Part shown: positions 16,990-26,864 of the stretch, piece after piece
Numbering within the stretch: the first letter of the stretch is position 1
How the letters are laid out: the number at the start of each line of letters is the position of its first letter
Origin: Nocardia mangyaensis
GTDB lineage: Bacteria; Actinomycetota; Actinomycetes; Mycobacteriales; Mycobacteriaceae
Direction: 5' to 3'
NCBI RefSeq assembly: GCF_001886715.1
Contig: NZ_CP018082.1
Location: forward strand, 558,001 to 622,000
Length of the DNA: 64,000 bases
Made by a program: the position numbers and the translations under genes
The notes under the pieces: model-generated
Told to the model about the DNA's origin: nothing
What the model saw: the letters and a program-made list of their open reading frames with translations, nothing else
The model's database searches: none

Positions 16990-16995
16990 TAGGAT
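16990..16995 (+). promoter_or_regulatory. Possible -10 element for purSQ
   Basis: TAGGAT lies about 40 bp before the purS start. No convincing -35 hexamer is spaced correctly from it, so the assignment is weak. Confidence 0.3.
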
Positions 16996-17033
16996 TTCCG
17001 AGGTAACCCCCCACACCACATGAGGAGCAACGC

Positions 17034-17270
17034 GTGGCACGAGTCGTGGTCGAGGTCATGCCGAAGGCCGAGATCCTGGACCCCCAGGGACAGGCCGTGG
17101 TCGGTGCGCTCCCGCGTCTGGGATTCGCTGGAATCTCGGATGTGCGGCAGGGCAAGCGATTCGAGCTCGAGGTGGACGAGAGTGTCTCCGACGCCGAGCT
17201 CGAGCAGATCGCCGAAGCGCTGCTCGCCAACACCGTGATCGAGGACTGGAAGGTCGTTCGGGTTTCATGA
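17034..17270 (+). CDS. purS: Phosphoribosylformylglycinamidine synthase subunit PurS
   Basis: PurS is the small 78-residue subunit of the three-protein FGAM synthase; it bridges PurQ, which supplies ammonia, and PurL. The sequence starts with [20 protein letters not shown], the family hallmark, and continues with a single alpha/beta domain. A GTG start follows GAGGAGC. The stop overlaps the purQ ATG in ATGA, so the two are translationally coupled. Confidence 0.97.
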   Translation: MARVVVEVMPKAEILDPQGQAVVGALPRLGFAGISDVRQGKRFELEVDESVSDAELEQIAEALLANTVIEDWKVVRVS

Positions 17271-17944
17271 GCGTGCGCATCGGCGTCATTACCTTTCCGG
17301 GCACGCTCGATGATGTCGACGCGGCCCGCGCGGTGCGGTTGGCCGGTGCCGAGGCGGTGAGCCTGTGGCACGCCGATGCCGACATCAAGGGTGTCGACGC
17401 GGTCATCGTGCCCGGTGGCTTCTCCTATGGCGATTATCTGCGCTGTGGCGCCATCGCCCGGTTCGCGCCGGTGATGGGTGAGGTTGTTCGTCAGGCGGGC
17501 CAGGGTCTGCCGGTGCTCGGGATCTGCAACGGGTTCCAGGTGCTGTGCGAGGCGGGGCTGTTGCCCGGTGCGTTGACGCGCAATGAGGGGCTGCACTTCA
17601 TCTGCCGGGATGAGTGGTTGAAGGTTGAAGCCACTGACACCGCGTGGACGTCGCGGTATGAGGCGGGGGCGCAGATCTTGGTGCCGTTGAAGTCGGGTGA
17701 GGGGCGTTATCAGGCTTCTCCCGAGGTGCTCGATGAGCTCGAGGGGGAAGGTCGCGTGGTGTTCCGGTACGCGAGTGACAACCCGAATGGGTCGCAGCGG
17801 GGGATCGCGGGGATCGCTTCTGCCAATGGGCGCGTTGTCGGGTTGATGCCGCATCCTGAGCACGCGACCGAGGCGTTGACCGGGCCCAGTGATGATGGGT
17901 TGGGGATGTTCTTCTCGGTGATCGATAGTCTGGTGGGGGCCTGA
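17267..17944 (+). CDS. purQ: Phosphoribosylformylglycinamidine synthase subunit PurQ (glutaminase)
   Basis: PurQ is the class I glutamine amidotransferase of FGAM synthase, supplying ammonia to PurL. The 225-residue protein has the oxyanion strand [14 protein letters not shown], the nucleophile Cys in [10 protein letters not shown] (about residue 87) and the His-Glu pair in [10 protein letters not shown] (about residue 199). The start overlaps the purS stop by 4 bp. PurL lies 4.4 kb downstream, so the complex is encoded in two places within the window. Confidence 0.97.
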   Translation: MSVRIGVITFPGTLDDVDAARAVRLAGAEAVSLWHADADIKGVDAVIVPGGFSYGDYLRCGAIARFAPVMGEVVRQAGQGLPVLGICNGFQVLCEAGLLPGALTRNEGLHFICRDEWLKVEATDTAWTSRYEAGAQILVPLKSGEGRYQASPEVLDELEGEGRVVFRYASDNPNGSQRGIAGIASANGRVVGLMPHPEHATEALTGPSDDGLGMFFSVIDSLVGA

Positions 17945-17988
17945 CTCGAGTGCCGAGGTGTGTCCCGAGGCGGGGGAGGGGTTCTCGC

Positions 17989-19065
17989 CTAGGGGAGTTT
18001 GTCGATGATGGTGAAGTCGACGCCGCTGGCTTCGGCCAGGAATGTGGGGCCGGTGGCCTGGTTTCCTCGGAAGCCGTGGCGGGACGCGGGGCTGTCCAGG
18101 GTGATTCCGTCGGCCAGATGGGCCGAGATCGTGGGGACGTCGAGGGTGCCGATGGTGTCGGCCAGGGCGTGTAGTAGGTGGATCGACTCATAGGTGGCGT
18201 TGCTGAAGGTGGTCAGCGCGGGGGCGAAGCTGCCCTGGTGTTCGCGGTAGCGGTCTCGGCGAGCGCGGCCGTCGGTGAGGTGATCGTCGAGGAAGAAGCT
18301 GGATGCCACGAAGAGGTTGGTGTTCGCTGACGGGCCGCCGCTGAGCAGGACGTTCTCGTCCACGGCGGGGCTGAGCCTGGGCAGGATCGGCGGCAAGCCC
18401 GCGGTGGTGAACTGGCGGTTCAAGCGGGCCGTGTCGGCGCCGACCAGCAGGACCAGGACGGCGTCGGCCAGGAGCAGCACCGGATCGTGCAGGAAGGCGC
18501 GGAAATCGGTGGTGCCCAGGGGGACATAGCGCTCGACGACGATGTCGCCGGGGGCGGGGAGAGCTCGGCGGAGGGCGCGGGCGGTCTGGCGGGGCCAGAT
18601 GTAGTCGTTGCCGATGACGGCCCAGCGGCGTACGCCGAGTTCGCGGGACAGCCAGGCGGCGGCGGGGACGATCTGCCGGTCGGGATGTTCGCCCACCAGG
18701 AGTACGCCGGGGCGTTCGTCGGGCAGGCCCTCGTGGTCGGTCGCGTACAGGTAGGGAACGCGGCCGTCGACGGCGACGGCGACCGCGCGGCGCACGGCCG
18801 AGGTGTGCCAACCAGTGATCGCGCCGACCATCCCGGTGGCCATCAGGGCTTCGACCTCGGCGGCCACCTCGTGCGGTTTCCGGCCGCCGTCAATGGTTGT
18901 GAGCCGGATTTCGCGGCCGAGAATTCCTGTGCCGCTATTGATTTCATCGACAGCCAAGGAAATGGCGGCGGTGCACGACGGCGCGATGATGCCACCCGGG
19001 CCCTGAGTGGGCACGATCGAGAGAATCTCGATCGTTTCGTCCCGGCTCTCGTCGAACGTGGGCAT
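17989..19065 (-). CDS. AmiC-like cytosolic periplasmic-binding-fold sensor
   Basis: The 358-residue protein has the type I periplasmic-binding fold of the AmiC/UrtA/FmdD group: SIVPTQGPGGIIAPSCTAA binds the ligand edge, followed by ISLAVDEINSGTGILGREI and RRWAVIGNDYIWPR. Unlike UrtA, it has no signal peptide or lipobox, so it should be cytosolic, like Pseudomonas AmiC, which binds amides and controls an antiterminator. It is divergent from a MarR regulator with only 33 bp between start codons. AmiC-like plus MarR-like pairs are known regulators of nitrile hydratase in Rhodococcus (NhhC/NhhD). No amidase, nitrile hydratase or ABC permease is next to it. The ATG has AGGG six bases upstream. Confidence 0.75.
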   Translation of the reverse strand: MPTFDESRDETIEILSIVPTQGPGGIIAPSCTAAISLAVDEINSGTGILGREIRLTTIDGGRKPHEVAAEVEALMATGMVGAITGWHTSAVRRAVAVAVDGRVPYLYATDHEGLPDERPGVLLVGEHPDRQIVPAAAWLSRELGVRRWAVIGNDYIWPRQTARALRRALPAPGDIVVERYVPLGTTDFRAFLHDPVLLLADAVLVLLVGADTARLNRQFTTAGLPPILPRLSPAVDENVLLSGGPSANTNLFVASSFFLDDHLTDGRARRDRYREHQGSFAPALTTFSNATYESIHLLHALADTIGTLDVPTISAHLADGITLDSPASRHGFRGNQATGPTFLAEASGVDFTIIDKLP

Positions 19066-19098
19066 TCTGTACCCTATCGCCTAGTGCGAGAGGTGGGA
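19066..19098. promoter_or_regulatory. 33-bp divergent control region (AmiC-like / MarR)
   Basis: The two start codons are too close for independent full promoters upstream of both 5' ends, so promoters and any operator must overlap each other and the coding ends. The MarR SD (GAGGTGGGA) occupies the right end. Confidence 0.45.
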
Positions 19099-19536
19099 AT
19101 GTCGTCGGTGTCCATCATGAGTGGTTATTCCACGCTGCACGGTGCTCTGCGCTCGGCGGAGCGTAATTGGGTCGGTCAACTCGAATCCGCGTTGACAGCG
19201 GACAATCTCACGGCGGATCACTGGGCGATTCTGTCGCAGTTGTCCACCGACGATGGGGTGACCATGTCGGAACTGGCCGCCCACGCGCGGCTCGCCCCGT
19301 CCTCGGCCACCCGCCACGCCGACCATCTCGCCGAACGCGGCCTGATCTTCCGGGTCGCGGCCACCGACGATCGTCGGCGCATCCTGATCGGGTTGAGCAG
19401 CCTCGGCGCCAAGCTGGTCGGCCGGATTCGCGCGCAGGAACAGTACGCGGAAGAGGAGCTGCGGGGCCGGCTGGGCGCTCGTCGCTACACCGATCTCGTC
19501 GCCGCGCTGTCGGTCATCGCCGAACTCGAGGACTGA
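19099..19536 (+). CDS. MarR-family transcriptional regulator
   Basis: The 145-residue protein has a winged helix-turn-helix of the MarR type: [28 protein letters not shown] is the recognition helix region and [18 protein letters not shown] is the wing, including the conserved D-x-R. Dimerisation helices flank it. The ATG at 19099 follows GAGGTGGGA; GTG at 19084 is an alternative. It is divergent from the AmiC-like gene and probably controls it. The pepC start lies 32 bp downstream. Confidence 0.88.
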   Translation: MSSVSIMSGYSTLHGALRSAERNWVGQLESALTADNLTADHWAILSQLSTDDGVTMSELAAHARLAPSSATRHADHLAERGLIFRVAATDDRRRILIGLSSLGAKLVGRIRAQEQYAEEELRGRLGARRYTDLVAALSVIAELED

Positions 19537-19568
19537 GCCCGCCGGGCCCGGCGCCTAGGATCGCCGTC

Positions 19569-20858
19569 ATGCCGGTATCTCTGACAGCGGCCACGGCCAG
19601 CGGACTGTGTGCCTTCATCGATGCGTCACCGTCGCCGTTCCATGTGTGCGCGACGGTGGCGGCCGAACTCGACGCCAACGGCTTCACGCCCTTGACCGAG
19701 GCCAAGGCGTGGGAGCAGGCCAGTGGCAAACACTATGTGGTGCGCGGTGGTTCGCTGATCGCTTGGTCCGATATCGCGGACACGCCCGCCGAGCCGTTCC
19801 GGGTGGTCGGCGCGCACACCGACAGCCCGAACCTGCGGGTGAAGCAGCACCCCGACCTGGCTTCGGCGGGGTGGCAGCTCGTCGGGCTCGAGCCGTACGG
19901 CGGGGCGTGGCTGAACTCCTGGCTGGACCGGGAACTGGGGCTGTCCGGGCGGTTGAGTGTGCGCGAGGGTGCGCGGATGCACGATGTGCTGGTCCGCATC
20001 GACGAGCCGATCCTGCGGGTGCCGCAGCTGGCCATCCACCTGTCCGAGGACCGCCGCGGAGTCACCCTCGACCCGCAGCGGCACGTGAACGCGATCTGGG
20101 GGATCGGTGGCGCGCCTGTCTCGTTCCTCGATTTCGTCGCCGAGCGGGCCGGGGTCGCCGGCGCCGACGTGCTCGGCTGGGAACTGATGACCCACGACCT
20201 CGCACCCAGCACCCTGGTCGGGCGCGACAACGATCTGGTGAGCGCGCCCCGGCTCGACAACCAGGGCACCTGCTACGCCGGACTGCAAGCCTTCCTGGCC
20301 GCGGTCGACGAGCCGGGCGCGGCGACGCCGGTCTTGGTGATGTTCGACCACGAGGAGGTCGGCAGCCAGTCCGATCGCGGCGCCCAGTCCGATCTACTGC
20401 CCGCGGTGCTGGAACGGATTGTGCTCGCCCGCGGCGGCGGCCGCGCGGACTACCTCGCCGCGCTCGCCGGTTCGGTGGTCGTCTCCGGCGACATGGCGCA
20501 CGCCACCCACCCGAACTACCCCGAGCGCCACGAACCCGCGCACCGCATCCAGGTCGGCGGTGGGCCGGTGCTCAAGGTCAACCAGAACCTGCGCTACGCC
20601 ACCGACGCGGCCGGCGCGGGGGCGTTCGCGTTGGCGTGCGCGCAGGCCGGGGTGCCGTTGCAGCGGTACGTCCATCGCGCGGACCTGCCGTGCGGGTCGA
20701 CCATCGGCCCGATGACGGCCGCCCGTACCGGTATCTCGACTGTCGACGTGGGCGCGCCGCAACTCGCCATGCACTCGTGCCGTGAACTCATGGGTGCCGC
20801 CGATGTCCCCGCCTACGCCGCGGCCCTTGCCGCGTTCCTGACGCCGGCGGCGGACTGA
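19569..20858 (+). CDS. pepC: M18-family aminopeptidase
   Basis: The 429-residue cytosolic metallo-aminopeptidase has the M18 motifs: [13 protein letters not shown] (metal His/Asp), [12 protein letters not shown] (bridging Asp), [10 protein letters not shown] (catalytic and metal Glu) and a final metal His in [11 protein letters not shown]. The N-terminal [16 protein letters not shown] is typical. The family removes N-terminal acidic or neutral residues from peptides. It matches Rv0800 and occupies the same relative position between purQ and purL. The ATG is in the first family-conserved segment; longer in-frame extension to 19167 overlaps marR and is a shadow. Confidence 0.93.
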   Translation: MPVSLTAATASGLCAFIDASPSPFHVCATVAAELDANGFTPLTEAKAWEQASGKHYVVRGGSLIAWSDIADTPAEPFRVVGAHTDSPNLRVKQHPDLASAGWQLVGLEPYGGAWLNSWLDRELGLSGRLSVREGARMHDVLVRIDEPILRVPQLAIHLSEDRRGVTLDPQRHVNAIWGIGGAPVSFLDFVAERAGVAGADVLGWELMTHDLAPSTLVGRDNDLVSAPRLDNQGTCYAGLQAFLAAVDEPGAATPVLVMFDHEEVGSQSDRGAQSDLLPAVLERIVLARGGGRADYLAALAGSVVVSGDMAHATHPNYPERHEPAHRIQVGGGPVLKVNQNLRYATDAAGAGAFALACAQAGVPLQRYVHRADLPCGSTIGPMTAARTGISTVDVGAPQLAMHSCRELMGAADVPAYAAALAAFLTPAAD

Positions 20859-20860
20859 GC

Positions 20861-20884
20861 GAACGACCTATCGGGTCGTGGTTC
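20861..20884. terminator. Terminator between convergent pepC and GT87 gene
   Basis: The stem GAACGACC pairs with GGTCGT-GG-GTTC around a TATCG loop. It starts 3 bp after the pepC stop and could serve both genes. Confidence 0.45.
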
Positions 20885-20911
20885 GGCCGGGCGGGAGTGC
20901 GAGCGCCACGC

Positions 20912-22207
20912 TCAGGCGGTGGCGACCTCTGGCTCGGCCGACTTCTTGGCGGGGCGGTAGGTGATCACCGCGAACACGATGACCGCGAACGTGGCCCACA
21001 CGTAGCTGCTGCCCACGATCTGCTGCCACCAGGTCCAGTCGAGTTCCTTGCCCTCCGAATGCGGCAGAAGCCACTGTGGGCCGACCAGGAACATGAGGGT
21101 GAACACCGCCACGGCGGCGGTGAATCCGCGCGAGCGACCGCGCACGACCAGATCCACGGCCACGACCAGCGCGGGCGCCACCCACACCCAGTGGTGCGAC
21201 CACGACACCGGCGAGACCAGCAGGATCGCGGCGGCGTTGACCAGCAGCGCGGCCACCTCGTTGCCCGCCTCGATCAGCCGGTACATCCACACCGCGGCCA
21301 GCGCCACGGTCAGCAGCGACAGCGCGATCCACAGTCCGGTCGCCAGCGACTCGTCGATGCCGAGGCGGAACAGCGTGCCCTTGATCGACTGGTTGCCCGC
21401 GAAGTACGGCGTGCCGATGCGGCCGGTGTCGGAGACGGTGTGGAACCAGTATTCGACCGAGTCGCGCGGGAACAGCAGGAACCCCACGCCCACCGCGCCC
21501 GCCGCCGAGACCACCAGCGTCGCCGCGCCCTTCCAGTCCCGGCGCAGCAGGAAGTACAGCAGGTAACCGGCCGGGATCAGCTTGATCGACACCGCGATGC
21601 CGATCAGCATCCCGCGCGGCCAGAATGGCTTGCGGACCAGCACGTCGATGACGATCACGGCCATCAGGACCAGGTTGATCTGGCCGAAGTTGAAGGTCTG
21701 GCGCACCGGCTCGAGGAACTGAGCGAACCCGACGCCGGCGATGACCACCGTCAGCACCGCCATCCGGTCGAGCTCGGGACGCACCCGTACCAGCACCAGC
21801 CACAGCGCGATACCGAGGCTCACCACCGAGGTGGCGAGCACGACCAGCTCGGCCACCGCCAGGGGCATCAGCGCGAGCGGTACGAAGAACGCGGCGGCCA
21901 GCGGCGGGTAGGTGAACGGCAGGCCGAGCCCGTACACCGGCGGCATCGGCCCGTACAGGTCGCCGCCGTCGAGCCACACGCGCGCCCCGTTGCGGTAGAC
22001 CTGCAAGTCGATGTACCCGCTCCACCAGTGCGCGAGCACCGAGACGAGCACCGAGACCGCGAACAACCCGATCGCGGCCGCCAACCAGCGCTTCTGCCGG
22101 GTGTTCGGCGGTTGGGGCGAAGGTTCGGGAGAAGTGGTACGTGGTCCCGCGTCATGCGCGGGACCAGGCTGCGTGACCTGCTCGGCAACTCCCGGACTTT
22201 CGTTCAC
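20912..22207 (-). CDS. GT87-family polyprenol-phosphate-mannose mannosyltransferase
   Basis: The 431-residue polytopic protein has about ten hydrophobic helices and the GT-C features of GT87: an early acidic pair in SGYIDLQVYRNGA (the catalytic Asp in the first loop), FTYPPLAAA, and the NFGQINLVLM motif. GT87 enzymes add alpha-1,2-mannose from polyprenyl-phosphate-mannose to phosphatidylinositol mannosides or lipomannan on the outer side of the membrane. The PimE or Rv2181-type role cannot be separated by sequence reading alone. The N-terminal 38 residues are Pro-rich. It is convergent with pepC and divergent from purL. Confidence 0.85.
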   Translation of the reverse strand: MNESPGVAEQVTQPGPAHDAGPRTTSPEPSPQPPNTRQKRWLAAAIGLFAVSVLVSVLAHWWSGYIDLQVYRNGARVWLDGGDLYGPMPPVYGLGLPFTYPPLAAAFFVPLALMPLAVAELVVLATSVVSLGIALWLVLVRVRPELDRMAVLTVVIAGVGFAQFLEPVRQTFNFGQINLVLMAVIVIDVLVRKPFWPRGMLIGIAVSIKLIPAGYLLYFLLRRDWKGAATLVVSAAGAVGVGFLLFPRDSVEYWFHTVSDTGRIGTPYFAGNQSIKGTLFRLGIDESLATGLWIALSLLTVALAAVWMYRLIEAGNEVAALLVNAAAILLVSPVSWSHHWVWVAPALVVAVDLVVRGRSRGFTAAVAVFTLMFLVGPQWLLPHSEGKELDWTWWQQIVGSSYVWATFAVIVFAVITYRPAKKSAEPEVATA

Positions 22208-22315
22208 GGGGCCAAGACTAACGGGTGCCGACCCAGCCGAAGCGCGGGTGTGATCGGGCCAGCATTAGACTCATGACCTGAAGTTCCTCCCCGGCCGAAA
22301 GGACCCTGGTCTCCC

Positions 22316-24607
22316 GTGACACTGCAGGTCGACACCGTCGCCACCGCCGCAGCCACCCCGGATGCTCCGCAGCCGTACAAGGAACTCGGTCTCAAAGACG
22401 ACGAGTACGCCCGCATCAAAGAGATTCTTGGCCGTCGGCCCACCGATGCCGAACTGGCGATGTACTCGGTGATGTGGAGCGAGCACTGCTCCTACAAGTC
22501 CTCCAAGGTGCACCTTCGCTACTTCGGTGAGACCACCACCGACGAGATGAAGGCCGCCATGCTGGCCGGCATCGGCGAGAACGCCGGTGTGGTCGACATC
22601 GGCGACGGCTGGGCCGTCACCTTCAAGGTCGAGAGCCACAACCACCCGTCCTACGTCGAGCCGTACCAGGGCGCGGCCACCGGCGTCGGCGGCATCGTGC
22701 GCGACATCATGGCGATGGGCGCGCGCCCGATCGCGGTGATGGACCAGCTGCGCTTCGGCGCGGCCGATGCCGATGACACCCGGCGCGTGGTCGACGGTGT
22801 GGTGCGCGGTGTGGGCGGCTACGGCAACTCCCTCGGCTTGCCGAATGTCGGCGGCGAGACCGTCTTCGACGCCTCCTACCAGGGCAACCCCCTCGTCAAC
22901 GCGCTGTGCGCGGGCGCCATGCGGGTGGAAGACCTGCACCTGGCCTTCGCCTCCGGCGCGGGTAACAAGATCATCCTGTTCGGCGCGCGCACCGGCCTCG
23001 ACGGCATCGGCGGCGTCTCGGTGCTCGCCTCGGACTCCTTCTCCGGCGAGGAGACCGGCACCGGCCGCAAGAAGCTGCCCGCCGTGCAGGTCGGTGACCC
23101 GTTCACCGAGAAGGTGCTCATCGAGTGCTGTCTGGACCTGTACAAGGCCGGCCTCGTCGTCGGCATCCAGGACCTCGGCGGCGCCGGACTGTCCTGCGCG
23201 ACCTCCGAGCTGGCCGCGGCCGGCGACGGGGGCATGCACATCGACCTGACCAAGGTGCCGTTGCGGGCCAAGCGCATGACCCCCGCCGAGATCCTGTCGA
23301 GCGAATCGCAGGAGCGCATGTGCGCGGTGGTCACCCCCGAGAACGTGGACGCCTTCATGGCCGTCTGCAAGAAGTGGGATGTGCTGGCCACCGTCATCGG
23401 TGAGGTCACCGACGGTGACCATCTCGTCATCACCTGGCACGGCGAGACCGTGGTGGACGTGCCGCCGCGCACCGTCGCCCACGACGGCCCGGTCTACGAG
23501 CGCCCGGTGCGGCGTCCCGACACGCAGGACGACCTGATCGCCGACACCACCGCCAACCTCACCCGGCCCAAGACGGCCGACGAGCTGCGCGAGACCCTGC
23601 TCACCATGATCGCCAGCCCGCAGCTGTGCAGCCGCAAGTGGATCACCGAGCAGTACGACCGCTACGTGCGCGGCAACACCGTCCTCGCCGAGCACGCCGA
23701 CGCGGGCGTCGTCCGCATCGACGAGTCCTCGGGCCGCGGCATCGCGCTGGCCACCGACGCCTCGGGCCGCTACACCAAGCTCGACCCCTACACCGGCGCG
23801 CAGCTGGCGCTGGCCGAGGCGTTCCGCAATGTCGCCACCACCGGCGCCACCCCGAAGGCCGTCACCAACTGCCTGAACTTCGGTTCGCCGGAGGATCCGG
23901 GCGTGATGTGGCAGTTCCAGCAGGCCGTGCGCGGTCTCGCGGACGGCTGTGTGGCCCTTGGTATTCCGGTGACCGGCGGCAACGTCAGCTTCTACAACCA
24001 GACCGGCAAGGACGCCATCCTGCCCACCCCGGTGGTCGGCGTGCTCGGCGTCATCGACGATGTGCACCGCCGCATCCCGACCGGCCTCGGCCTGGAGCCG
24101 GGCGAGTCGCTGATCCTGCTGGGTGAGACCCACGACGAGCTCGACGGCTCGATCTGGTCGCAGGTCGTGCACGACCACCTCGGTGGCGTGCCGCCCAAGG
24201 TCGACTTCGCCCGCGAGCAGCTGCTCTCCGAGGTGCTCACCTCGGGTTCGCGTGATGGCATGATCTCCGCCGCGCACGACCTGTCCGAAGGCGGCCTGGC
24301 GCAGACCGTCATCGAGGCCGCGCTGGCCGGCGAAACCGGTTGCCGCATTGTGCTTCCCGAGGGTTCGGACCCGTTCGTGCAGCTGTTCTCCGAGTCGGCC
24401 GGGCGAGTGCTCGTCGCGGTGCCGCGCTCGGAGGAGACCCGGTTCACCAAGATGTGCGACGCGCGGCAGCTGCCGTGGGTGCGTATCGGCGTGGTCGATC
24501 AGGGCTCGGATTCGGTCGAGGTGCAGGGGCAGTTCTCGGTGACACTCGCCGAATTGCGGGAGGCGTTCGAGGGCACGCTGCCTAAGCTGTTCGGAGCGCA
24601 CACCTAG
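22316..24607 (+). CDS. purL: Phosphoribosylformylglycinamidine synthase subunit PurL
   Basis: PurL is the ATP-dependent synthetase subunit that converts FGAR to FGAM with ammonia channelled from PurQ. The 763-residue small-type PurL has the N-terminal [19 protein letters not shown] motif, the ATP/FGAR site [10 protein letters not shown] and [16 protein letters not shown], and a second half-repeat ([16 protein letters not shown] segment [14 protein letters not shown]). It uses a GTG start after AAGGACC. TAGACT (about 22266-22271) may be its -10 box. The strand opposite carries a long open frame (22271-24601), a G+C artefact. Confidence 0.97.
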   Translation: MTLQVDTVATAAATPDAPQPYKELGLKDDEYARIKEILGRRPTDAELAMYSVMWSEHCSYKSSKVHLRYFGETTTDEMKAAMLAGIGENAGVVDIGDGWAVTFKVESHNHPSYVEPYQGAATGVGGIVRDIMAMGARPIAVMDQLRFGAADADDTRRVVDGVVRGVGGYGNSLGLPNVGGETVFDASYQGNPLVNALCAGAMRVEDLHLAFASGAGNKIILFGARTGLDGIGGVSVLASDSFSGEETGTGRKKLPAVQVGDPFTEKVLIECCLDLYKAGLVVGIQDLGGAGLSCATSELAAAGDGGMHIDLTKVPLRAKRMTPAEILSSESQERMCAVVTPENVDAFMAVCKKWDVLATVIGEVTDGDHLVITWHGETVVDVPPRTVAHDGPVYERPVRRPDTQDDLIADTTANLTRPKTADELRETLLTMIASPQLCSRKWITEQYDRYVRGNTVLAEHADAGVVRIDESSGRGIALATDASGRYTKLDPYTGAQLALAEAFRNVATTGATPKAVTNCLNFGSPEDPGVMWQFQQAVRGLADGCVALGIPVTGGNVSFYNQTGKDAILPTPVVGVLGVIDDVHRRIPTGLGLEPGESLILLGETHDELDGSIWSQVVHDHLGGVPPKVDFAREQLLSEVLTSGSRDGMISAAHDLSEGGLAQTVIEAALAGETGCRIVLPEGSDPFVQLFSESAGRVLVAVPRSEETRFTKMCDARQLPWVRIGVVDQGSDSVEVQGQFSVTLAELREAFEGTLPKLFGAHT

Positions 24608-24628
24608 TCAACGGATGAGGAGTCGAGC

Positions 24629-26422
24629 TTGACCATCGATGATGCGAGCTCGGCTCCCGCTCCGGCTGCGGCTCCCGCTCCGACGGCGCCTGCCTCCGAC
24701 AAACTCCGCGTAATCCATCTGGTGGAGCGGTTCTTTCACCCGAACTACACCGGCTTGATCGTGGCCACCATGTTCTTCGGCTGGTCGATGACGCCGTCGC
24801 TGTTGCCGCGCGGCTGGTTCTTCCAGGGTCTGGTCAGCGGGATCAATGCCACCATCGGCTACGGCCTCGGCTGTGCGCTGGCCTGGGCGTGGCGCACAGG
24901 GGTGCTGCCACGGATCACGTGGCCGGACCGGGCGCGGACGGCCTGGGCGAAGCGGCCGAGCTGGACCGGGCTGGTCGTGAAAACCGCCATCGTGGCGGCA
25001 TGCCTGGTGTTCGCGATCCTGATGACCGCCAAATCCGCGGGCTGGCAGCGCGAGATCACCGACCTGATGGGCATGGCACCGGTATCGGACTCAGTGGCCG
25101 GCTACCTGCGCACCACGCTGCTCGGCGCGGTGGTGGTGAGCCTGCTGATCTGGATCTCGCGCGCGGTCGTGCGCCTGGTGCGGTGGATCACCCGCGGGCT
25201 GAACCAGTGGGTGCGGGTCCCCGCCTCGCTGGCCCGGCCGCTCGGCGTGGTCATCGTGGTGGTGGCCGCGGTGCTGCTGTTCAACGGCGTGCTGGCGAAA
25301 GCCTTCTTCACCGTGGCCAATTCGGCGTTCAGCGCCCGCAACAGCCACACCTCGGCGCACGCGATCCAGCCCACCCTGCCCGAACGCTCCGGGAGCCCGG
25401 CCTCGCTCGCGCACTGGGACACCCTCGGCTCGGAGGGCCGCTGGTTCGTCGCCAACGCGCCGACGCCGCCGGCGATCGAGGAGGTCACCGGAAAGCCTGC
25501 GCGCGAACCGATCCGGGTGTACACGGGTCTGGAATCGGCGGCCGGGTTCGAGGCGCAGACCGATCTGGCCGTCGCCGAACTCGATCGGACCAAGGCCTTC
25601 GAGCGCCAGGTTCTCGTGGTGATCAGCACCACCGGCACCGGCTGGGTCGACACGATCAGCGCCGAGTCGATCGAGTTGATGTTCGGCGGTGACACCGCGC
25701 TGGTGGCGACCCAGTACTCGTATCTGCCCAGCGCGCTGTCATTCCTGTCCGACCGCGACAAGTCGATGTCGATGGGGCGCTTGCTGTTCGACAAAGTGTA
25801 CGAGCGCTGGGCGGCGCTGCCCGAGGACAACCGGCCCAAGCTGCTGGTCTACGGCGAGAGCCTCGGTTCGCAGGGATCGGAGGGCGCGTTCTCCGGCCTT
25901 GCCGACATCCGCAACCGCACCGACGGCGTGCTGTGGGTCGGCCCGCCCAATTCCAACCGGCTGTGGTCGGAGTTCGTGCGGCGTCGCGATCCCGGCACCG
26001 AGGAGATCACCCCGATCTTCGCCGATGGACTGTCGGTGCGTTTCGCCGCCAGTGCCGACCAGCTCGCGAAACCTTCGCCGAACTGGACCGAACCGCGCAT
26101 CGTCTACCTGCAGCACGCCTCCGACCCGGTCGTCTGGTGGTCGCCGGACCTGTTGTTCAGCCAGCCCGACTGGCTGCGCGAGCAGCGCGGCCCCGATGTG
26201 TCGCCGTCGATGTCGTGGTATCCGATCGTCACGTTCTGGCAGGTCGCGGCGGATCTGCCACGCGCGCAGACAGTTTCGGACGGCCACGGACACAACTACG
26301 GCAATCTGGTGCCCGACGCGTGGGCCGTGGTGGCCCAACCACCGGACTACACACCGGAATTGGCGACCCGGATCAGCGCGTACCTGATCGAGTCGATGGC
26401 CACCGAACGTCAGCTGAAGTGA
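24629..26422 (+). CDS. Membrane-bound alpha/beta-hydrolase family protein (paralogue A)
   Basis: The 597-residue protein has an N-terminal half with five or so membrane helices (Abhydrolase_9 N-terminal type, starting FFHPNYTGLIVATMFFGWSM) and a C-terminal hydrolase domain with the nucleophile elbow LLVYGESLGSQGSEG (G-E-S-L-G, about residue 411). YLQHASDPVVWW is a second conserved block and GHGHNYG gives a candidate catalytic His. The function of the family is unknown. The start is a TTG behind GATGAGGAG, 21 bp after purL, so it is likely co-transcribed with purL. It is paralogous along its whole length to the gene at 26865. Confidence 0.82.
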   Translation: MTIDDASSAPAPAAAPAPTAPASDKLRVIHLVERFFHPNYTGLIVATMFFGWSMTPSLLPRGWFFQGLVSGINATIGYGLGCALAWAWRTGVLPRITWPDRARTAWAKRPSWTGLVVKTAIVAACLVFAILMTAKSAGWQREITDLMGMAPVSDSVAGYLRTTLLGAVVVSLLIWISRAVVRLVRWITRGLNQWVRVPASLARPLGVVIVVVAAVLLFNGVLAKAFFTVANSAFSARNSHTSAHAIQPTLPERSGSPASLAHWDTLGSEGRWFVANAPTPPAIEEVTGKPAREPIRVYTGLESAAGFEAQTDLAVAELDRTKAFERQVLVVISTTGTGWVDTISAESIELMFGGDTALVATQYSYLPSALSFLSDRDKSMSMGRLLFDKVYERWAALPEDNRPKLLVYGESLGSQGSEGAFSGLADIRNRTDGVLWVGPPNSNRLWSEFVRRRDPGTEEITPIFADGLSVRFAASADQLAKPSPNWTEPRIVYLQHASDPVVWWSPDLLFSQPDWLREQRGPDVSPSMSWYPIVTFWQVAADLPRAQTVSDGHGHNYGNLVPDAWAVVAQPPDYTPELATRISAYLIESMATERQLK

Positions 26423-26423
26423 G

Positions 26424-26468
26424 GAACCGGGGCAGCGCCGAACCCCTCGATCGGGGCTGCCCCGGTTC
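26424..26468. terminator. Bidirectional terminator
   Basis: A perfect 13-bp stem (GAACCGGGGCAGC at 26424-26436, GCTGCCCCGGTTC at 26456-26468) encloses a smaller CCCCT/GGGG dyad. It fills the gap between the hydrolase stop (26422) and the yiaA stop (26471). Confidence 0.75.
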
Positions 26469-26470
26469 GC

Positions 26471-26761
26471 TCACGACACCGTCTTGAACGGATTGTGTTC
26501 GGCGATCAGCTGTTCGATGCGCGCCTCGTCCAGTCGAGTCATCACCGACTGGGTCTCCTGCTGGTCGCGCACGACCTTGGCGAGGGTGAAGCAGCTGGTC
26601 ACCAGGAACAAGCCCGACATCGCGAGGAACGCGCGCTGCCAGCCGTCCAGTGGCAGATAGGCGATTCCGGCGCCGGTCCCGAACAGGCTGACGGCGAACG
26701 CGATCGCAGCCTGGGCCATGTAGGCCGAGGTGTTCTTCGGCTTGGCATTGGGTGTGCTCAT
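26471..26761 (-). CDS. YiaA/YiaB-family inner membrane protein
   Basis: The 96-residue protein has two predicted helices (AAIAFAVSLFGTGAGIAYL and AFLAMSGLFLVTSCFTLA) joined by PLDGWQR and followed by KVVRDQQE, the diagnostic YiaAB two-helix domain. The function is unknown. The cytosolic C-tail has about 30 residues. It sits between, and in opposite orientation to, the two hydrolase paralogues; its promoter must lie in the 103 bp shared with the second paralogue. Confidence 0.85.
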   Translation of the reverse strand: MSTPNAKPKNTSAYMAQAAIAFAVSLFGTGAGIAYLPLDGWQRAFLAMSGLFLVTSCFTLAKVVRDQQETQSVMTRLDEARIEQLIAEHNPFKTVS

Positions 26762-26864
26762 GGTCTCAGTGTGCGGGCATCGTGAGGTGTCCAGACGCGT
26801 ACAACTACTCGAGTTCGGCTAGGTGTTATCGGCGACTGTCACCCCCGACCGCCATACTGTGTCA

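Noticed and set aside
18487..19098. N-terminal extension of the MarR gene to 349 codons
   Set aside because: It overlaps the divergent AmiC-like gene, has no SD, and the MarR fold begins only after 19099.
19167..19568. N-terminal extension of pepC to 563 codons
   Set aside because: It runs out of frame through marR; the family start is at 19569.
22271..24601. 776-codon open frame on the strand opposite purL
   Set aside because: High third-position G+C opens antisense frames; the translation (runs of GHRDE with Leu/Val/Ala) has no domain character and purL is unmistakable.
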